Assembly (NCBI GenBank): GCA_024239075.1
Contig: JANBVI010000004.1
Span: 62,001-126,000, forward strand
Length of the DNA: 64,000 nucleotides
Direction of reading: 5' to 3'
Source: Fischerella sp. CENA71
GTDB lineage: Bacteria; Cyanobacteriota; Cyanobacteriia; Cyanobacteriales; Nostocaceae
Both the position numbers and the translations under genes were made by a program. The notes under the pieces were generated by a model. The model did not search any database, was not told where the DNA came from, and worked only from the letters and a program-made list of their open reading frames with translations. Below, in pieces: positions 27,260 through 36,817 of the stretch. Position 1 is the stretch's first letter; the number at the start of each line of letters is the position of its first letter.

Positions 27260-28153
27260 TTAGCTAAACTTTTGTGTTACTTCCCTAACAACAGTCAAAA
27301 ACTGCCGCATTAGTGGTGTGACATCTTCTTTTTTCCACACCACAGCTGTTTCTACTAATGGTGTTGTTTGAGCGATCGCTCGATAAACAACACCCTGACG
27401 TTGCAGATTTTGCAGCGAAGCAGGTACAATTGCAATTCCCATTCCAGCCGAAACTAACCCAATTATTGTTTGCATTTGAATAGCTTCTTGAGCAACTTTT
27501 GGTGTGAAATTAACTTCTTCACACAAAGCCATAATTTTGTCGTAAAGTCCAATTCCCAAATGACGCGGAAATAAAATAAATAATTCCTCCGCAAGCGATC
27601 GCACTGCAATTTTTTCTTGTTTAGCTAAAGGATGATTTGCAGGTAAAGCCACAATCAAATTTTCTTGCTGAATACACTCCCAAGTAAAACTATCATCTTC
27701 TAAAGGTAAATGCACAAAACCAACTTGTATATGATGATTTTGCAAAGCCTTTTCTTGTTCTGCTGTCGTTAACTCCTGCAATATCAATTCCACCTCCGGA
27801 AACTGCTGATGAAAAGCTTGTAAAATCGCAGGTAGCACATCATAAGTCACAGAACTAATAAATCCTATCCGCAATTGTCCTGTTTCACCCCTACCAGTGC
27901 GCCGTGTTAACTCAATCGCCTGTTCAAGTTGCGCCAGCAGTTGATAAGCTGACTGTAAAAATACCCTTCCTGCTTCTGTCAGCTGTACCTGTCGCTTAGT
28001 TTTGCGCTGAAATAATTCCACCCCTAACTCTGTTTCCAGTTGGTGAATTTGCTGACTTAAAGGTGGTTGCGCTATGTGTAATCGTTCAGCAGCTCGGCTA
28101 AAGTGTAGTTCTTCGGCCACAGTAATAAAATAGCGCAGGTGTCGCAGTTCCAT
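27260..28153 (-). CDS. LysR-family transcriptional regulator
   Basis: A 297-residue regulator. The N-terminal winged helix-turn-helix is canonical (MELRHLRYFITVAEELHFSRAAERLHIAQPPLSQQIHQLE). An inducer-binding domain spans about 90-295 (GQLRIGFISSVTYDVLPAILQAF). The type resembles CynR/CatR/BenM-like regulators of small aromatic or organic compounds. It is not divergent to an intact target: the adjoining plus-strand gene is a broken methyltransferase, and an alpha/beta hydrolase of dienelactone type follows 600 bases away. The effector is unknown. Confidence 0.92.
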   Translation of the reverse strand: MELRHLRYFITVAEELHFSRAAERLHIAQPPLSQQIHQLETELGVELFQRKTKRQVQLTEAGRVFLQSAYQLLAQLEQAIELTRRTGRGETGQLRIGFISSVTYDVLPAILQAFHQQFPEVELILQELTTAEQEKALQNHHIQVGFVHLPLEDDSFTWECIQQENLIVALPANHPLAKQEKIAVRSLAEELFILFPRHLGIGLYDKIMALCEEVNFTPKVAQEAIQMQTIIGLVSAGMGIAIVPASLQNLQRQGVVYRAIAQTTPLVETAVVWKKEDVTPLMRQFLTVVREVTQKFS

Positions 28154-28303
28154 ACTTTTAATATTTTAAAAGTGTTAATTATCAATAAATATATATTGGA
28201 CATCTGAAAAATTTTTACGTACCATACTCCCATAGGCTAAAGAGAAAGGAAAATTTTTATACCTTGCCCCATTTCTGCTATCCAATAATTCAGGAGTCCA
28301 AAC

Positions 28304-28685
28304 AATGGGAGAAAATGACACACCAGGCTATTCCCCCAATGCTATAAACTTTATGGCACAACGCACAGCCGAATACCATACAGCATTTTTCCTTACTTGC
28401 ATCCAGGAATACATATATTAGACTGTGGTTGTGGCCCTGGTATGGCGGTGACTCTGGGTTTAGCAAATGCGATCGCTTCAGGTACAGTCACAGCCATAGA
28501 TAAAGCCAACTCTCAAATCTGTATTGCTAAGTAAAATACGGGAAAAAAGGTATTAATAATGTAAATTTCAGAACCGCAGATATCTATAATTTACCTTTTA
28601 CGTTTGCTCAGTTGTGGTGTGAGGTGATTGGAGAAAAGAGCTATTCTCCAAAGGAGACGCTACGCGATCGCACTAATACTAACTA
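28304..28685 (+). pseudogene. Frameshifted SAM-dependent methyltransferase remnant
   Basis: Frame one starts ATG 28304 (MGENDTPGYSPNAINFMAQRTAEYH) and ends after about 37 codons. The continuation in another frame reads PYLHPGIHILDCGCGPGMAV, where DCGCGPG is SAM motif I, then AIDKANSQI and TAA 28532. A third stretch (INNVNFRTADIYNLPFTFAQ) carries the expected motif II/III region. At least two disruptions are needed to link them. About 380 bases remain of a gene usually 800 or so bases long. Confidence 0.85.
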
Positions 28686-28777
28686 GTAGTAGTACACATC
28701 ACATTACTACTTACAGTCGATACGTGACTAGATAAAATCGAGCTATTTTTGAAACGGACACCAAGCACATCAGAATT

Positions 28778-29611
28778 ATGGCTAAGAATTTGAATAGAAG
28801 AACATTCATCATGGCATCCCTAGCAACAGGTTTCGCTGTTGCAACCCATCCTGTCACTGCTCAAACAATTAAAACAAGTCCTACAGGATTAGTTACAGGT
28901 GAAGTCAAAATTCCTGTTGCTGATGGTACTATACCTGCTTACCGGGCTATGCCTGTTTCTGGCACTAATTTTCCAGTTGTACTGGTAGTTCAGGAGATTT
29001 TTGGTGTTCATGAATATATTCAGGATATTTGCCGTCGTTTTGCCAAATTGGGATATTTAGCGATCGCCCCAGAATTATATGCTCGTCAGGGAAATGTTTC
29101 TAAACTCAGTAATATTCAAGAGATTATCAGTAAAGTTGTGTCAAAAGTTCCTGATGCTCAAGTATTATCTGATTTAGATGCAACCGTTGCTTGGGCAGCA
29201 AAATCAAAAGGCGATGTGAACCGTCTCGGAATCACAGGTTTTTGCTGGGGTGGAAGAATTGTTTGGCTGTATGCAGCCCATAATCCTAAGCTGAAAGCTG
29301 GAGTTGCTTGGTATGGACGTTTGGTGGGTGAATCTACACCACTTCAACCTCAATATCCCATCGATGTTGCAGCTTCACTCAAAGCCCCCGTACTAGGATT
29401 GTATGGAGGTAAAGACGAAGGTATTCCCCTAAGTACAGTCGAAAAAATGCGACAAGCTTTAAAAGCAGCCAAACAACCATCTGAAATAGTTGTTTATCCA
29501 AATGCTGGCCATGGCTTTCATGCTGATTACCGCCCAAGCTATCAAAAGGAAGCGGCTGAAGATGGTTGGAAACGTCTCCAGGCTTGGTTTAAGGAACATG
29601 GGGTAGTTTGA
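28778..29611 (+). CDS. Dienelactone hydrolase family protein, Tat-exported
   Basis: A 277-residue alpha/beta hydrolase. The N terminus [23 protein letters not shown] has a twin-arginine signal with a likely cleavage after ATA or TAQ. The catalytic triad is visible: Cys in [10 protein letters not shown], Asp in [11 protein letters not shown] and His in [30 protein letters not shown] is the family's N-terminal motif. Expected role is hydrolysis of a lactone or ester in the periplasm; the natural substrate in cyanobacteria is unknown. An aldo/keto reductase gene, also with RR leader, follows after 91 bases. Confidence 0.9.
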   Translation: MAKNLNRRTFIMASLATGFAVATHPVTAQTIKTSPTGLVTGEVKIPVADGTIPAYRAMPVSGTNFPVVLVVQEIFGVHEYIQDICRRFAKLGYLAIAPELYARQGNVSKLSNIQEIISKVVSKVPDAQVLSDLDATVAWAAKSKGDVNRLGITGFCWGGRIVWLYAAHNPKLKAGVAWYGRLVGESTPLQPQYPIDVAASLKAPVLGLYGGKDEGIPLSTVEKMRQALKAAKQPSEIVVYPNAGHGFHADYRPSYQKEAAEDGWKRLQAWFKEHGVV

Positions 29612-29702
29612 GGTTTAGATGAAGAGCGGTATCAGAGAATAAGGTGTAGGGTAGAGGGAGAAGCTCTGTACTATTCAAAGAAGTATAGGTCAGCAAGGAA
29701 CT

Positions 29703-30671
29703 ATGGTAGGAAAAACAACGCGGCGCAATTTCTTAATGACCACCGTGGCTGCTGCTAGTAGTATTGTAGGAGCAAATGCCTTGCAAAAAGATACTTCCAA
29801 TGCTACTAAATTACCAGCCCTCATGCCAGAACGAGTACTAGGACGCACAGGGGTAAAAGTTCCCATTTTTGGTTTAGGAGGCGCAAGTGCAAAAACACCA
29901 CTAGACAAACAAGACCGAGAACGTGATGCTGTAAATATTATAGAAAAGGCACTCGAACTCGGTGTTCGTTACTTTGATACTGCTGCCAGCTACGGGACAA
30001 ATGAAGATTACTTAGGCAAAGTACTGCCATCCTATCGTAAAAATGTGTTTTTAGCTACTAAGACAGGTAAAAGAGACCGAGATGAAGCATGGGGAGAATT
30101 AGAGAGTTCACTCAAACGCCTGAATACGGATTATCTTGACTTGTGGCAATTGCATCATGTCTCTTATGCAGAAGAAATAGACACATTATTTAGTAGGTCT
30201 GGCGCTATTAAAGCTTTAGAAGAAGCTATGCAGCAAAAAATCGTGCGATTCGTAGGTATTACCGGACACCGTGATCCAAAAATCATCGCCGAAGGACTAC
30301 GTCGTTTTCAATTTCACACAACTCTTATCCCTGTCAATGCTGTTGATAAACACCATTTACAGCCGTTTATTTCTGGAGTTCTACCCCTAGCACAGCAACA
30401 AAACTTAGGTGTAATTGCGATGAAAGTTCCTGCTTACGGGAAGTTGTTTCAGCCAGGTGGTTTGAAAAATATACAGCAAGCTTTAGGATATAGTTTGTCT
30501 CAAGCAGGAGTTCATTGTTGCATAATTTCTGCTGATAGTGTGCAACAGCTAGAAGAAAATGTGAAAGCAGCAACTTCTTTCCAACCCTTATCTTCTAACC
30601 AGCTTGCAGCAATTGAACAAAGCACTGCCACTATCTGGAAAGATAGTACATTTTATCGGTCTTGGGACTAA
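29703..30671 (+). CDS. Aldo/keto reductase with twin-arginine leader
   Basis: A 322-residue protein. The leader TTRRNFLMTTVAAASSIVGANA is Tat-like. The body has AKR (beta/alpha)8 features: RVLGRTGVKVPIFGLGG, ELGVRYFDTAASYGTNEDYLG with catalytic Asp/Tyr, and LFLATKTGKRDR with Lys. YLDLWQLHHV carries the His position. C-terminal iron-sulfur cysteines found in some relatives are absent. It may be co-expressed with the hydrolase just upstream. An NAD(P)H-dependent exported reductase is unusual and would need folding with cofactor before Tat export. Confidence 0.87.
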   Translation: MVGKTTRRNFLMTTVAAASSIVGANALQKDTSNATKLPALMPERVLGRTGVKVPIFGLGGASAKTPLDKQDRERDAVNIIEKALELGVRYFDTAASYGTNEDYLGKVLPSYRKNVFLATKTGKRDRDEAWGELESSLKRLNTDYLDLWQLHHVSYAEEIDTLFSRSGAIKALEEAMQQKIVRFVGITGHRDPKIIAEGLRRFQFHTTLIPVNAVDKHHLQPFISGVLPLAQQQNLGVIAMKVPAYGKLFQPGGLKNIQQALGYSLSQAGVHCCIISADSVQQLEENVKAATSFQPLSSNQLAAIEQSTATIWKDSTFYRSWD

Positions 30672-30742
30672 TAGAAACTGGTCTTGAGATGGCATTTAGA
30701 GAAAAGACAAAACTCGACGTATAATATGGGGCTTTATATCCG

Positions 30743-31768
30743 TCAATTGAAAATTGACAGATTACTTTCAAGCCATTCTAAAATTCGATTCCATGCCCAC
30801 CAAATATCAGGATCTTGTGCTTGGTGTTGACAATCTTGACTGCTGATATAACCCACATGACCACCATAACGAGTTAGTGATAAATCTATCATGGGGTTAT
30901 CAGCACAGGCTGATTGTAAATCAGGTACGATCGCCGGATCAAAAAGAGGATCATCTTCAGCATAAATAATCAAAGTCGGTTTTTGCAGATTTGGTAGTAG
31001 CTGCAAAGCGCTGGTGGTGTCGTAATAAGCTTCCACTGAGGGAAAACCCAAGCGTTCTATGACTAATTCTTTGTCAAAACTCCAGATACTATTGACTCGT
31101 GCGATCGCTTCCGGCTCAATAGTACCTGGATGATCTGCATAAATTTGCCACGCCAGTTTTTTGAGATTACGCGTGATCGCCTTTTCCATATAGCGACCAA
31201 AGGGATGCTTAACTAAATAAGAAAGCGATCGCCGAGAATCCAGACTTGGACAAATTACCGCCGCACCACCAATTTCTTCATCCTCTAAACCCAAACTCTC
31301 TAAATCTAAAAATACAGAAGTCTTCTCTCCCCCAACACCCCCCACCGCCCACAGCGCCAATTGTCCCCCTAAAGAATATCCCGTGAACCAAAACTTTCCT
31401 GGACATCCCATAGCTTTAGCCGCCGCTGCGATACGGATAAAATCTTCACCTTCGTACAAGCCATCGCTGGTCAACATCGGCGATAATTGGGCTGTCCTGC
31501 CGTGAGCGCGCCAATCAAATAACACGACTGCATAACCTTGGGCGTAGGCTTTACGTCCTAGCAGTTTGAGAAACCATTGATTCTCTAACTCACCTGTAAT
31601 ACCATATGTTCCTATAATCGTAGCGCTTGCGTTTTCAGGAATAGCTACCCAACCAAAAATTGGTACGCTTTGTCCACCGATAAAAACATGTTGCTTATAA
31701 GGCGGCTCTGGGCATTTCGTAGTTTGTTCCCAGTTACGCCCAGCAAAAAGGGCGGTGTAGAGAGTCAT
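30743..31768 (-). CDS. YheT/COG0429-type alpha/beta hydrolase
   Basis: A 341-residue hydrolase started at ATG 31768 (MTLYTALFAGRNWEQ); an ATG at 31819 would add 17 residues. The nucleophile elbow is GYSLGGQLAL, with a downstream Asp in IYAEDDPLFDP and His in YGGHVGYIS. Lipid or ester hydrolase function is likely; the substrate is unknown. It is monocistronic and converges with the aldo/keto reductase gene. Confidence 0.82.
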   Translation of the reverse strand: MTLYTALFAGRNWEQTTKCPEPPYKQHVFIGGQSVPIFGWVAIPENASATIIGTYGITGELENQWFLKLLGRKAYAQGYAVVLFDWRAHGRTAQLSPMLTSDGLYEGEDFIRIAAAAKAMGCPGKFWFTGYSLGGQLALWAVGGVGGEKTSVFLDLESLGLEDEEIGGAAVICPSLDSRRSLSYLVKHPFGRYMEKAITRNLKKLAWQIYADHPGTIEPEAIARVNSIWSFDKELVIERLGFPSVEAYYDTTSALQLLPNLQKPTLIIYAEDDPLFDPAIVPDLQSACADNPMIDLSLTRYGGHVGYISSQDCQHQAQDPDIWWAWNRILEWLESNLSIFN

Positions 31769-31976
31769 GGCTACACCGTTTCGCAAAAAATATGGTGGAT
31801 TGTATGACCAGTAACACATTCGCTTTAGGATTTAGTATAGCTTGGACTTATTTTTAAAATCTTTGAATTTTAATATTTATGTTAGATTTAAAATGTTTTT
31901 TATAATCTAATGAAGTATCTTTGTATTTCCCAAAGGTTCTTATTTATCCTTAATAAGTAGTAATAATTTTTTAATA

Positions 31977-32720
31977 ATGCCGAGGATTCTAGTCATAGAC
32001 GATGACCCAGCAATTTCAGAGTTAGTTGCCGTCAACTTAGAGATGGCTGGCTACGACGTCAGCCAAGCAGAAGATGGGATCAAGGGTCAGGCACTAGCTT
32101 TACAACTCCAGCCAGACTTGATAATGCTTGATCTGATGTTGCCCAGGGTAGACGGATTCACTGTTTGTCAGCGCTTGCGGCGAGATGAGCGTACAGCTGA
32201 GATTCCTGTGTTGATGTTGACAGCACTCAGCCAGACTCAGGATAAAGTAGAAGGCTTTAATGCTGGCGCGGATGACTACCTAACTAAACCGTTTGAAGTT
32301 GAGGAAATGCTGGCGCGGGTGCGTGCTTTACTGCGGCGTACTGATCGGATTCCCCAAGCCGCCAAGCACAGTGAAATTCTCAACTATGGGCCTTTGACTC
32401 TCGTTCCTGAACGGTTTGAGGCAATATGGTTTAATCAAACAGTCAAACTGACTCATTTAGAGTTTGAGTTACTTCACTGCTTGCTTCAGCGACATGGTCA
32501 AACTGTTTCCCCAAGTGAAATCCTTAGAGAAGTTTGGGGATACGATCCAGATGATGATATTGAAACCATTAGAGTCCACATTCGCCACTTACGAACTAAA
32601 CTAGAACCAGATCCTCGCCATCCCCGTTACATAAAAACAGTATATGGTGCTGGATACTGTCTGGAGTTGCCTAGTGTTCCCCAATCAAGTGAAGGTGTCT
32701 CTACATCAAAAGTCGATTGA
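31977..32720 (+). CDS. rpaA: Response regulator RpaA (OmpR/PhoB family)
   Basis: A 247-residue two-domain regulator. The receiver (about 1-118) has Asp52 in MLDLMLP as phosphoacceptor, corresponding to Asp53 in Synechococcus RpaA, which has one extra N-terminal residue. The DNA-binding domain (about 135-232) reads [21 protein letters not shown] through [14 protein letters not shown]. The whole matches RpaA closely as I remember it, rather than RpaB or NblR. RpaA is the clock-output master regulator receiving phosphate from SasA/CikA and affecting phycobilisome-photosystem coupling. No kinase gene is adjacent. The start codon follows a short AT-rich leader. Confidence 0.85.
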   Translation: MPRILVIDDDPAISELVAVNLEMAGYDVSQAEDGIKGQALALQLQPDLIMLDLMLPRVDGFTVCQRLRRDERTAEIPVLMLTALSQTQDKVEGFNAGADDYLTKPFEVEEMLARVRALLRRTDRIPQAAKHSEILNYGPLTLVPERFEAIWFNQTVKLTHLEFELLHCLLQRHGQTVSPSEILREVWGYDPDDDIETIRVHIRHLRTKLEPDPRHPRYIKTVYGAGYCLELPSVPQSSEGVSTSKVD

Positions 32721-32969
32721 GCTTGTTTGGGCTACTGGGTAAATGTCGTTAAATTAGTGTTTGAATTGGCACTCGCATGTTGTCATCACTTCAAGAGTGC
32801 CAATCAGATTTTGCATGTGTCAAAATTTCTAATTAATTGGTGCGATCGCCATCGCAGCGGGGTCTAAATTAGCAATGATTCCAGTATCTCCTTGTAGCCT
32901 ACCAATTTACTTTTTGCGGTTTCTGCTTTTTATTACTCTTGGTGGGAATGCATGTAAACCATTCGGATT

Positions 32970-33386
32970 TCATTTTTCCATAAAACGATCAGGATTTTTG
33001 AGTTCAGTAAACCCAAATTGACGGTAGAAATCTTGAGCATCTTTAGTAGCAAGTAACCATCGACGCAATCCTAGTAATTCTGGATGGGAAACAATTGTTT
33101 CTACCAGCCACTTGCCTAACCCCTGACCACGAAAAGGTTCTAAAATAAATACATCAGCGATATATGCAAAGGTAGCATAATCTGTTACTACACGAGCAAA
33201 GCCAATTTGTCGCTTACTCTTGTACAGACCAAAGAGAAGCGAATTTTGAATGGAACGTTTCAGAATTTGAACTGGCAACCCTTCTGCCCAGTAAGAACTC
33301 ATTAAAAACTGATGTATAGTGTTAATATCTAGGCGATTTATGTCTGTACTGATCGAATATTCGCCTTGTTGCCACTCTGTAATCAT
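32970..33386 (-). CDS. GNAT-family N-acetyltransferase
   Basis: A 138-residue acetyltransferase from ATG 33386 (MITEWQQGEYSIS); the longer frame from 33413 is possible. The acetyl-CoA loop is visible as LEPFRGQGLGKWLVETIV, within the motif ADVFILEPFRGQGLG, and DAQDFYRQFGF gives the typical C-terminal helix. The acceptor is unknown (amino acid, peptide or small amine). It stands alone, followed by heptamer-type ACCTTTT repeats at about 33480-33515. Confidence 0.88.
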   Translation of the reverse strand: MITEWQQGEYSISTDINRLDINTIHQFLMSSYWAEGLPVQILKRSIQNSLLFGLYKSKRQIGFARVVTDYATFAYIADVFILEPFRGQGLGKWLVETIVSHPELLGLRRWLLATKDAQDFYRQFGFTELKNPDRFMEK

Positions 33387-33434
33387 AGGTTGATCGGCTA
33401 GATTTCTTACCACATATTTTAGTAGCTCACTAAA

Positions 33435-33520
33435 TACCTATAGTTCAAAAGAAAAAAGTAAAAGGAAAAGGGATTGAAAAAACACCATTTACCCTTTTAC
33501 CTTTTACCTTTTACCTGAAA
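33435..33520. repeat. ACCTTTT heptamer tract with facing A-rich arm
   Basis: TTACCTTTTACCTTTTACC at 33495-33513 is faced by AAAAAAGTAAAAGGAAAAG at 33449-33467. They form an imperfect inverted repeat between the BON lipoprotein gene and the GNAT gene. Confidence 0.6.
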
Positions 33521-33555
33521 TAAATGTGAATGCTCAAAGAAAGCTATAGGAAGAA

Positions 33556-34035
33556 TTATTGATTGTTCTTTGGTGCTGGTGTTGCGGGAGCAACTTTTAC
33601 TTTTTGTGCGTCCACACTTTTTACACCTTTAATTTGTTGTGCGAGAGTGGGAACTTTATTTAGTTGCTCTTGAGTAGGAACTGTTCCAGCTACTTTCACA
33701 ACGCCATCTTCCGCATCAACCGTTAATTGGCTAGCTGGTAAATTTGCTTCTAACTTTCCGCGAACTTCGCTTTCTAGATCATCATCATCTCTATCTGCAT
33801 CACCACCAGTCACATTATTACGTTGCTCTCTAGCGCGAATATCTGACTCAATTTGGTCTTTACGAGTTTGGCTGGTAGCATCTTGTTGGTTTTGTTGAGC
33901 TGTTTCTTGTACTGGTGCGTTAGCGTTTTCACTAGTATTATCAGGAGCATTTGTGCTGGTTCTAGAAGGTGGTTCGCAACCTGCTGCACCAATAACCAGA
34001 ACACCACCAAGCAAGAATGGAATAAGTTTTTTCAT
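33556..34035 (-). CDS. BON-domain lipoprotein
   Basis: A 159-residue protein. The signal peptide MKKLIPFLLGGVLVIGAAGC ends in a lipobox, predicting a diacylated periplasmic lipoprotein at Cys20. A low-complexity Asn/Thr/Gln/Asp-rich linker spans about 25-85. A BON domain of about 60 residues follows (ESEVRGKLEANLPASQLTVDAEDGVVKVAGTVPT). BON domains bind phospholipid surfaces and occur in osmotic-shock proteins such as OsmY. It is 117 bases downstream of the glycine-zipper stress gene, separated by an 11-bp inverted repeat. Confidence 0.88.
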   Translation of the reverse strand: MKKLIPFLLGGVLVIGAAGCEPPSRTSTNAPDNTSENANAPVQETAQQNQQDATSQTRKDQIESDIRAREQRNNVTGGDADRDDDDLESEVRGKLEANLPASQLTVDAEDGVVKVAGTVPTQEQLNKVPTLAQQIKGVKSVDAQKVKVAPATPAPKNNQ

Positions 34036-34103
34036 TTGTTTTTCTCAACTGAAAATTTTTTTGCCATTATTTTGATCTGTGTGCAAGATTGAAGAGCAAA
34101 CTT

Positions 34104-34141
34104 AACAGTTATCAATTAGAAATTGCTCACTGATAACTGTT
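34104..34141. repeat. 11-bp inverted repeat between stress gene and BON lipoprotein gene
   Basis: AACAGTTATCA and its exact complement TGATAACTGTT are separated by 16 bases. It is a typical cyanobacterial interspersed palindrome with no clear terminator tail. Confidence 0.6.
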
Positions 34142-34152
34142 CACTGATGAAA

Positions 34153-34833
34153 TTAGAGAGCATTATCACGACGATCAACAATAACTACCTTGGGATCGTT
34201 GTCAACAACGTTTGTACGATCATAAGTCGGAGTAGTATCAACTCCAGAAGTTGCAGGATTTACATAACCACCGTGAGCATCAGCAACATCTGGTGCATTG
34301 TAGATACCAAACTCCTCGATTCCCCGATTTCTGAGAATACTTTCAGCGCGACGAATTTCTGCTTCTGTACCTTCGACCATGACTAAATAGTCACCACGGG
34401 AAACGCGCTCATTGTAAACTCTAGCTCGTTCTTCAGGGATTCCCAAGCCAACTAATGCACCTAATAACCCGCCAGCTGCTGCACCAATACCAGCACCAAC
34501 AGCAGTTGTAGCTAAGGTTGTGGCTAATTCGCCTGCTAGTAGAATTGGCCCAACACCGGGAATAGCTAAAGTACCCAAACCTACGAGTAATCCCGTCAAA
34601 CCTCCTAAAATACCACCTGTAACTGCTCCCGCAGCAGCTCCTTCATCGGCTTTATTACCGACACCTTTTTGTGTGTCAACACCAGCAACATCACCAGTGC
34701 GATCGCTGTCTTTAACAATTACAGAAATTTTATTCATGTTAAAGCCAGCATCTCTAAGTTCTGTAAGCGCATGTTCAGCGGCGTTACGGTTAGAAAAGAC
34801 TCCAACTGCACGTTGATGTTTCCCCACGACCAT
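34153..34833 (-). CDS. General-stress-protein-type membrane protein with glycine zipper
   Basis: A 226-residue protein. The N-terminal domain resembles the 17M/YflT-like general stress fold (RAVGVFSNRNAAEHALTELRDAGFNMNKISVIVKD). The middle is Gly/Ala-rich and hydrophobic (about 70-135), a glycine-zipper likely to insert in membranes. The C-terminal part is hydrophilic (RGDYLVMVEGTEAEIRRAESIL). Such proteins are commonly induced by salt or desiccation stress. It is probably co-transcribed with the BON lipoprotein gene. Confidence 0.78.
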   Translation of the reverse strand: MVVGKHQRAVGVFSNRNAAEHALTELRDAGFNMNKISVIVKDSDRTGDVAGVDTQKGVGNKADEGAAAGAVTGGILGGLTGLLVGLGTLAIPGVGPILLAGELATTLATTAVGAGIGAAAGGLLGALVGLGIPEERARVYNERVSRGDYLVMVEGTEAEIRRAESILRNRGIEEFGIYNAPDVADAHGGYVNPATSGVDTTPTYDRTNVVDNDPKVVIVDRRDNAL

Positions 34834-35156
34834 TTTTTACTCCTCCATAGATTGAGTAATAAGCTTATTTGTGCTTACTACATAATGTTTTCCCTTGTTT
34901 TGAGAAGATTTCCATCGTTCTCAGGTGTAAGCAGCTGATCTATCAACAGAGAGGTTATTTTAGGAAATGGGTAATGGGTAATTGCGTGGGAAGTGTCAAT
35001 CATCATCAACGGAAATTGCGCCTGTATTGTTCGGTTATACGACTTTCGTTATGGCGCAAATATCGATAACCTCGTAAGTAACAGTGAAAAAGTAGTGAAA
35101 GTCAAAACTCTGCCTTAAACGCTGGATGTCGCTGTTGAACTAAGGGGTGAATACTT
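34834..35156. other. Divergent intergenic region between stress gene and histidine kinase
   Basis: There is no gene in 323 bases. An inverted repeat TTGCGCC (about 35016) and GGCGCAA (about 35054) frames a roughly 30-base loop. Promoters for both divergent genes should be here. Confidence 0.4.
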
Positions 35157-36650
35157 GTGTACAAATGGATTTTGCCTAGTCTAAGCGAAGTATTAGCCGA
35201 TAGTAAATCAACTATGGGTTCTTGTTCATCTGCCAAGGCTCAACAACAGTGGCGCTTCTGCGTGGCGGCTACACAACAGTTACTATTAAATGCCTTAGAA
35301 ACGATTGATACGGATGCAACACAAGGATTAATTTTAGCTGCGCCAGCACCTTTGTTTGATCATCCTAAGTTGACTGAAAATTTGCAGTCAATCACTTTTA
35401 CAGCAGAACCGTTTAATCCTTTGGCACTAATGCCATTTCAGATGTCTGAGCAAGAAGTTGCGATCGCAGCAAATGCAACTATTTGCAATGAATCAGTTTT
35501 ACCTCTGCTAAAAACAGATCCCTTAGCAAATGAACAGTTTTGTCTAATTTTCACAAAAAAATTTAGATTAATCTTAGTATTAACAGAAGAAAACGGTCAA
35601 AAAGCATTCTCATTCTCTTTCGATTCGGAAGTCGTACAGCAGGCGTGGCGGGCGTTAAGTGCTAGGGTAATGTTGAGCAATCCTGATTTATTTGCTGAAC
35701 TAGAAGACACGGTACAAAATTACTACCCTGCTGCCCCAGATTATCGCATGGTCATGCAGTTTAGCCAATTCTTGCTCACAGAATTACCAGAACAAGAAAA
35801 TAAAGGTTGGGAAACCGCAACTAAAGAAGCAGTAGAAGGAAATAGTGAACGATCTCAAAAAACTGAGGTTAATTCTCATCACCCCTCATCAGCAAAACCT
35901 GATGTGGAAATGTTGCAAGCTTTTGCCCATGAAGTCCGTACTCCTTTGACAACGATTCGCACTATCACTAGACTATTGCTCAAACAGCGCGATTTACCTG
36001 CCAACGTCATTAAGCGATTGAAAATTATTGATCGCGAATGTACCGAGCAAATTGACAGAATGGAATTGCTGTTTAGAGCAGCAGAACTAGAAACATCTGC
36101 TACAGGCAAAGCGACAAGCACTCAACTGACTGCAATGAGTCTGGAGCAAGTGTTGCAGGCGAGTATTCCCCGTTGGCAGGAAGCAGCAACTCGACGTAAC
36201 TTAAAGCTAGATGTAGTGTTACCCCAGCATTTGCCGACAGTCGTCAGTAATCCTACCATGCTTGATCGAGTTCTCACAGGTTTAATGGAAAATTTTACCC
36301 GTAACTTACCTGCTGGTAGCCATATTCAAGTACAAGTCATTCCTGCTGGCGATCAACTAAAGTTGCAATTACTGCCTCTACCTCAAATGGGAGACAACGA
36401 TGCATCAACTGTATCAACCTGTACGCCACCGATTCGCAAAGCTCTTGGTCAATTACTGATGTTCCAACCAGAAACAGGTACAATCAGCTTGAACCTCAAT
36501 GCAACCAAGCATTTGTTTCAAGCTATTGGTGGAAAATTGATTGTGCGCGAACGTCCTCGTTATGGAGAGATTTTAACAGTTTTCTTGCCTTTAGAAGGAG
36601 CAGAAAACCAAGAGCATTCAAAATTCAAAATTCAACGCTCAAAAGTGTAA
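35157..36650 (+). CDS. Sensor histidine kinase with poorly conserved ATPase domain
   Basis: A 497-residue soluble protein with GTG start at 35157. Residues about 1-220 form an uncharacterised sensor region (LLLNALETIDTDATQGLILAAPAP). The HisKA domain is clear at about 255-310: AFAHEVRTPLTTIRTITRLLL, H-box His in HEVRTPL. The HATPase region (about 330-480) is weak: the N box reads MENFTRNL and the G1 position LPQMGDND instead of DxGxG, while a late GGKLIVRERPRYGEILTVFLPL is recognisable. It could bind ATP poorly or act mainly as phosphatase or scaffold. No response regulator gene adjoins; ndhI follows by 167 bases. The last ten or so residues derive from a repeat-like sequence. Confidence 0.8.
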   Translation: MYKWILPSLSEVLADSKSTMGSCSSAKAQQQWRFCVAATQQLLLNALETIDTDATQGLILAAPAPLFDHPKLTENLQSITFTAEPFNPLALMPFQMSEQEVAIAANATICNESVLPLLKTDPLANEQFCLIFTKKFRLILVLTEENGQKAFSFSFDSEVVQQAWRALSARVMLSNPDLFAELEDTVQNYYPAAPDYRMVMQFSQFLLTELPEQENKGWETATKEAVEGNSERSQKTEVNSHHPSSAKPDVEMLQAFAHEVRTPLTTIRTITRLLLKQRDLPANVIKRLKIIDRECTEQIDRMELLFRAAELETSATGKATSTQLTAMSLEQVLQASIPRWQEAATRRNLKLDVVLPQHLPTVVSNPTMLDRVLTGLMENFTRNLPAGSHIQVQVIPAGDQLKLQLLPLPQMGDNDASTVSTCTPPIRKALGQLLMFQPETGTISLNLNATKHLFQAIGGKLIVRERPRYGEILTVFLPLEGAENQEHSKFKIQRSKV

Positions 36651-36817
36651 GAATGCTGCAATTTGTAGATGTTGGCGATCGCTTATATTTATTAATTTTT
36701 TGTATTTATACTCACAAAGACACTTAACTTGATAGTATTTCATTCGACAGAGGTTTATGGTGAGTACAGCTATTACTTTGGCTTATTAATGCCTTTCAGA
36801 GTAATAGGATTGTATTT

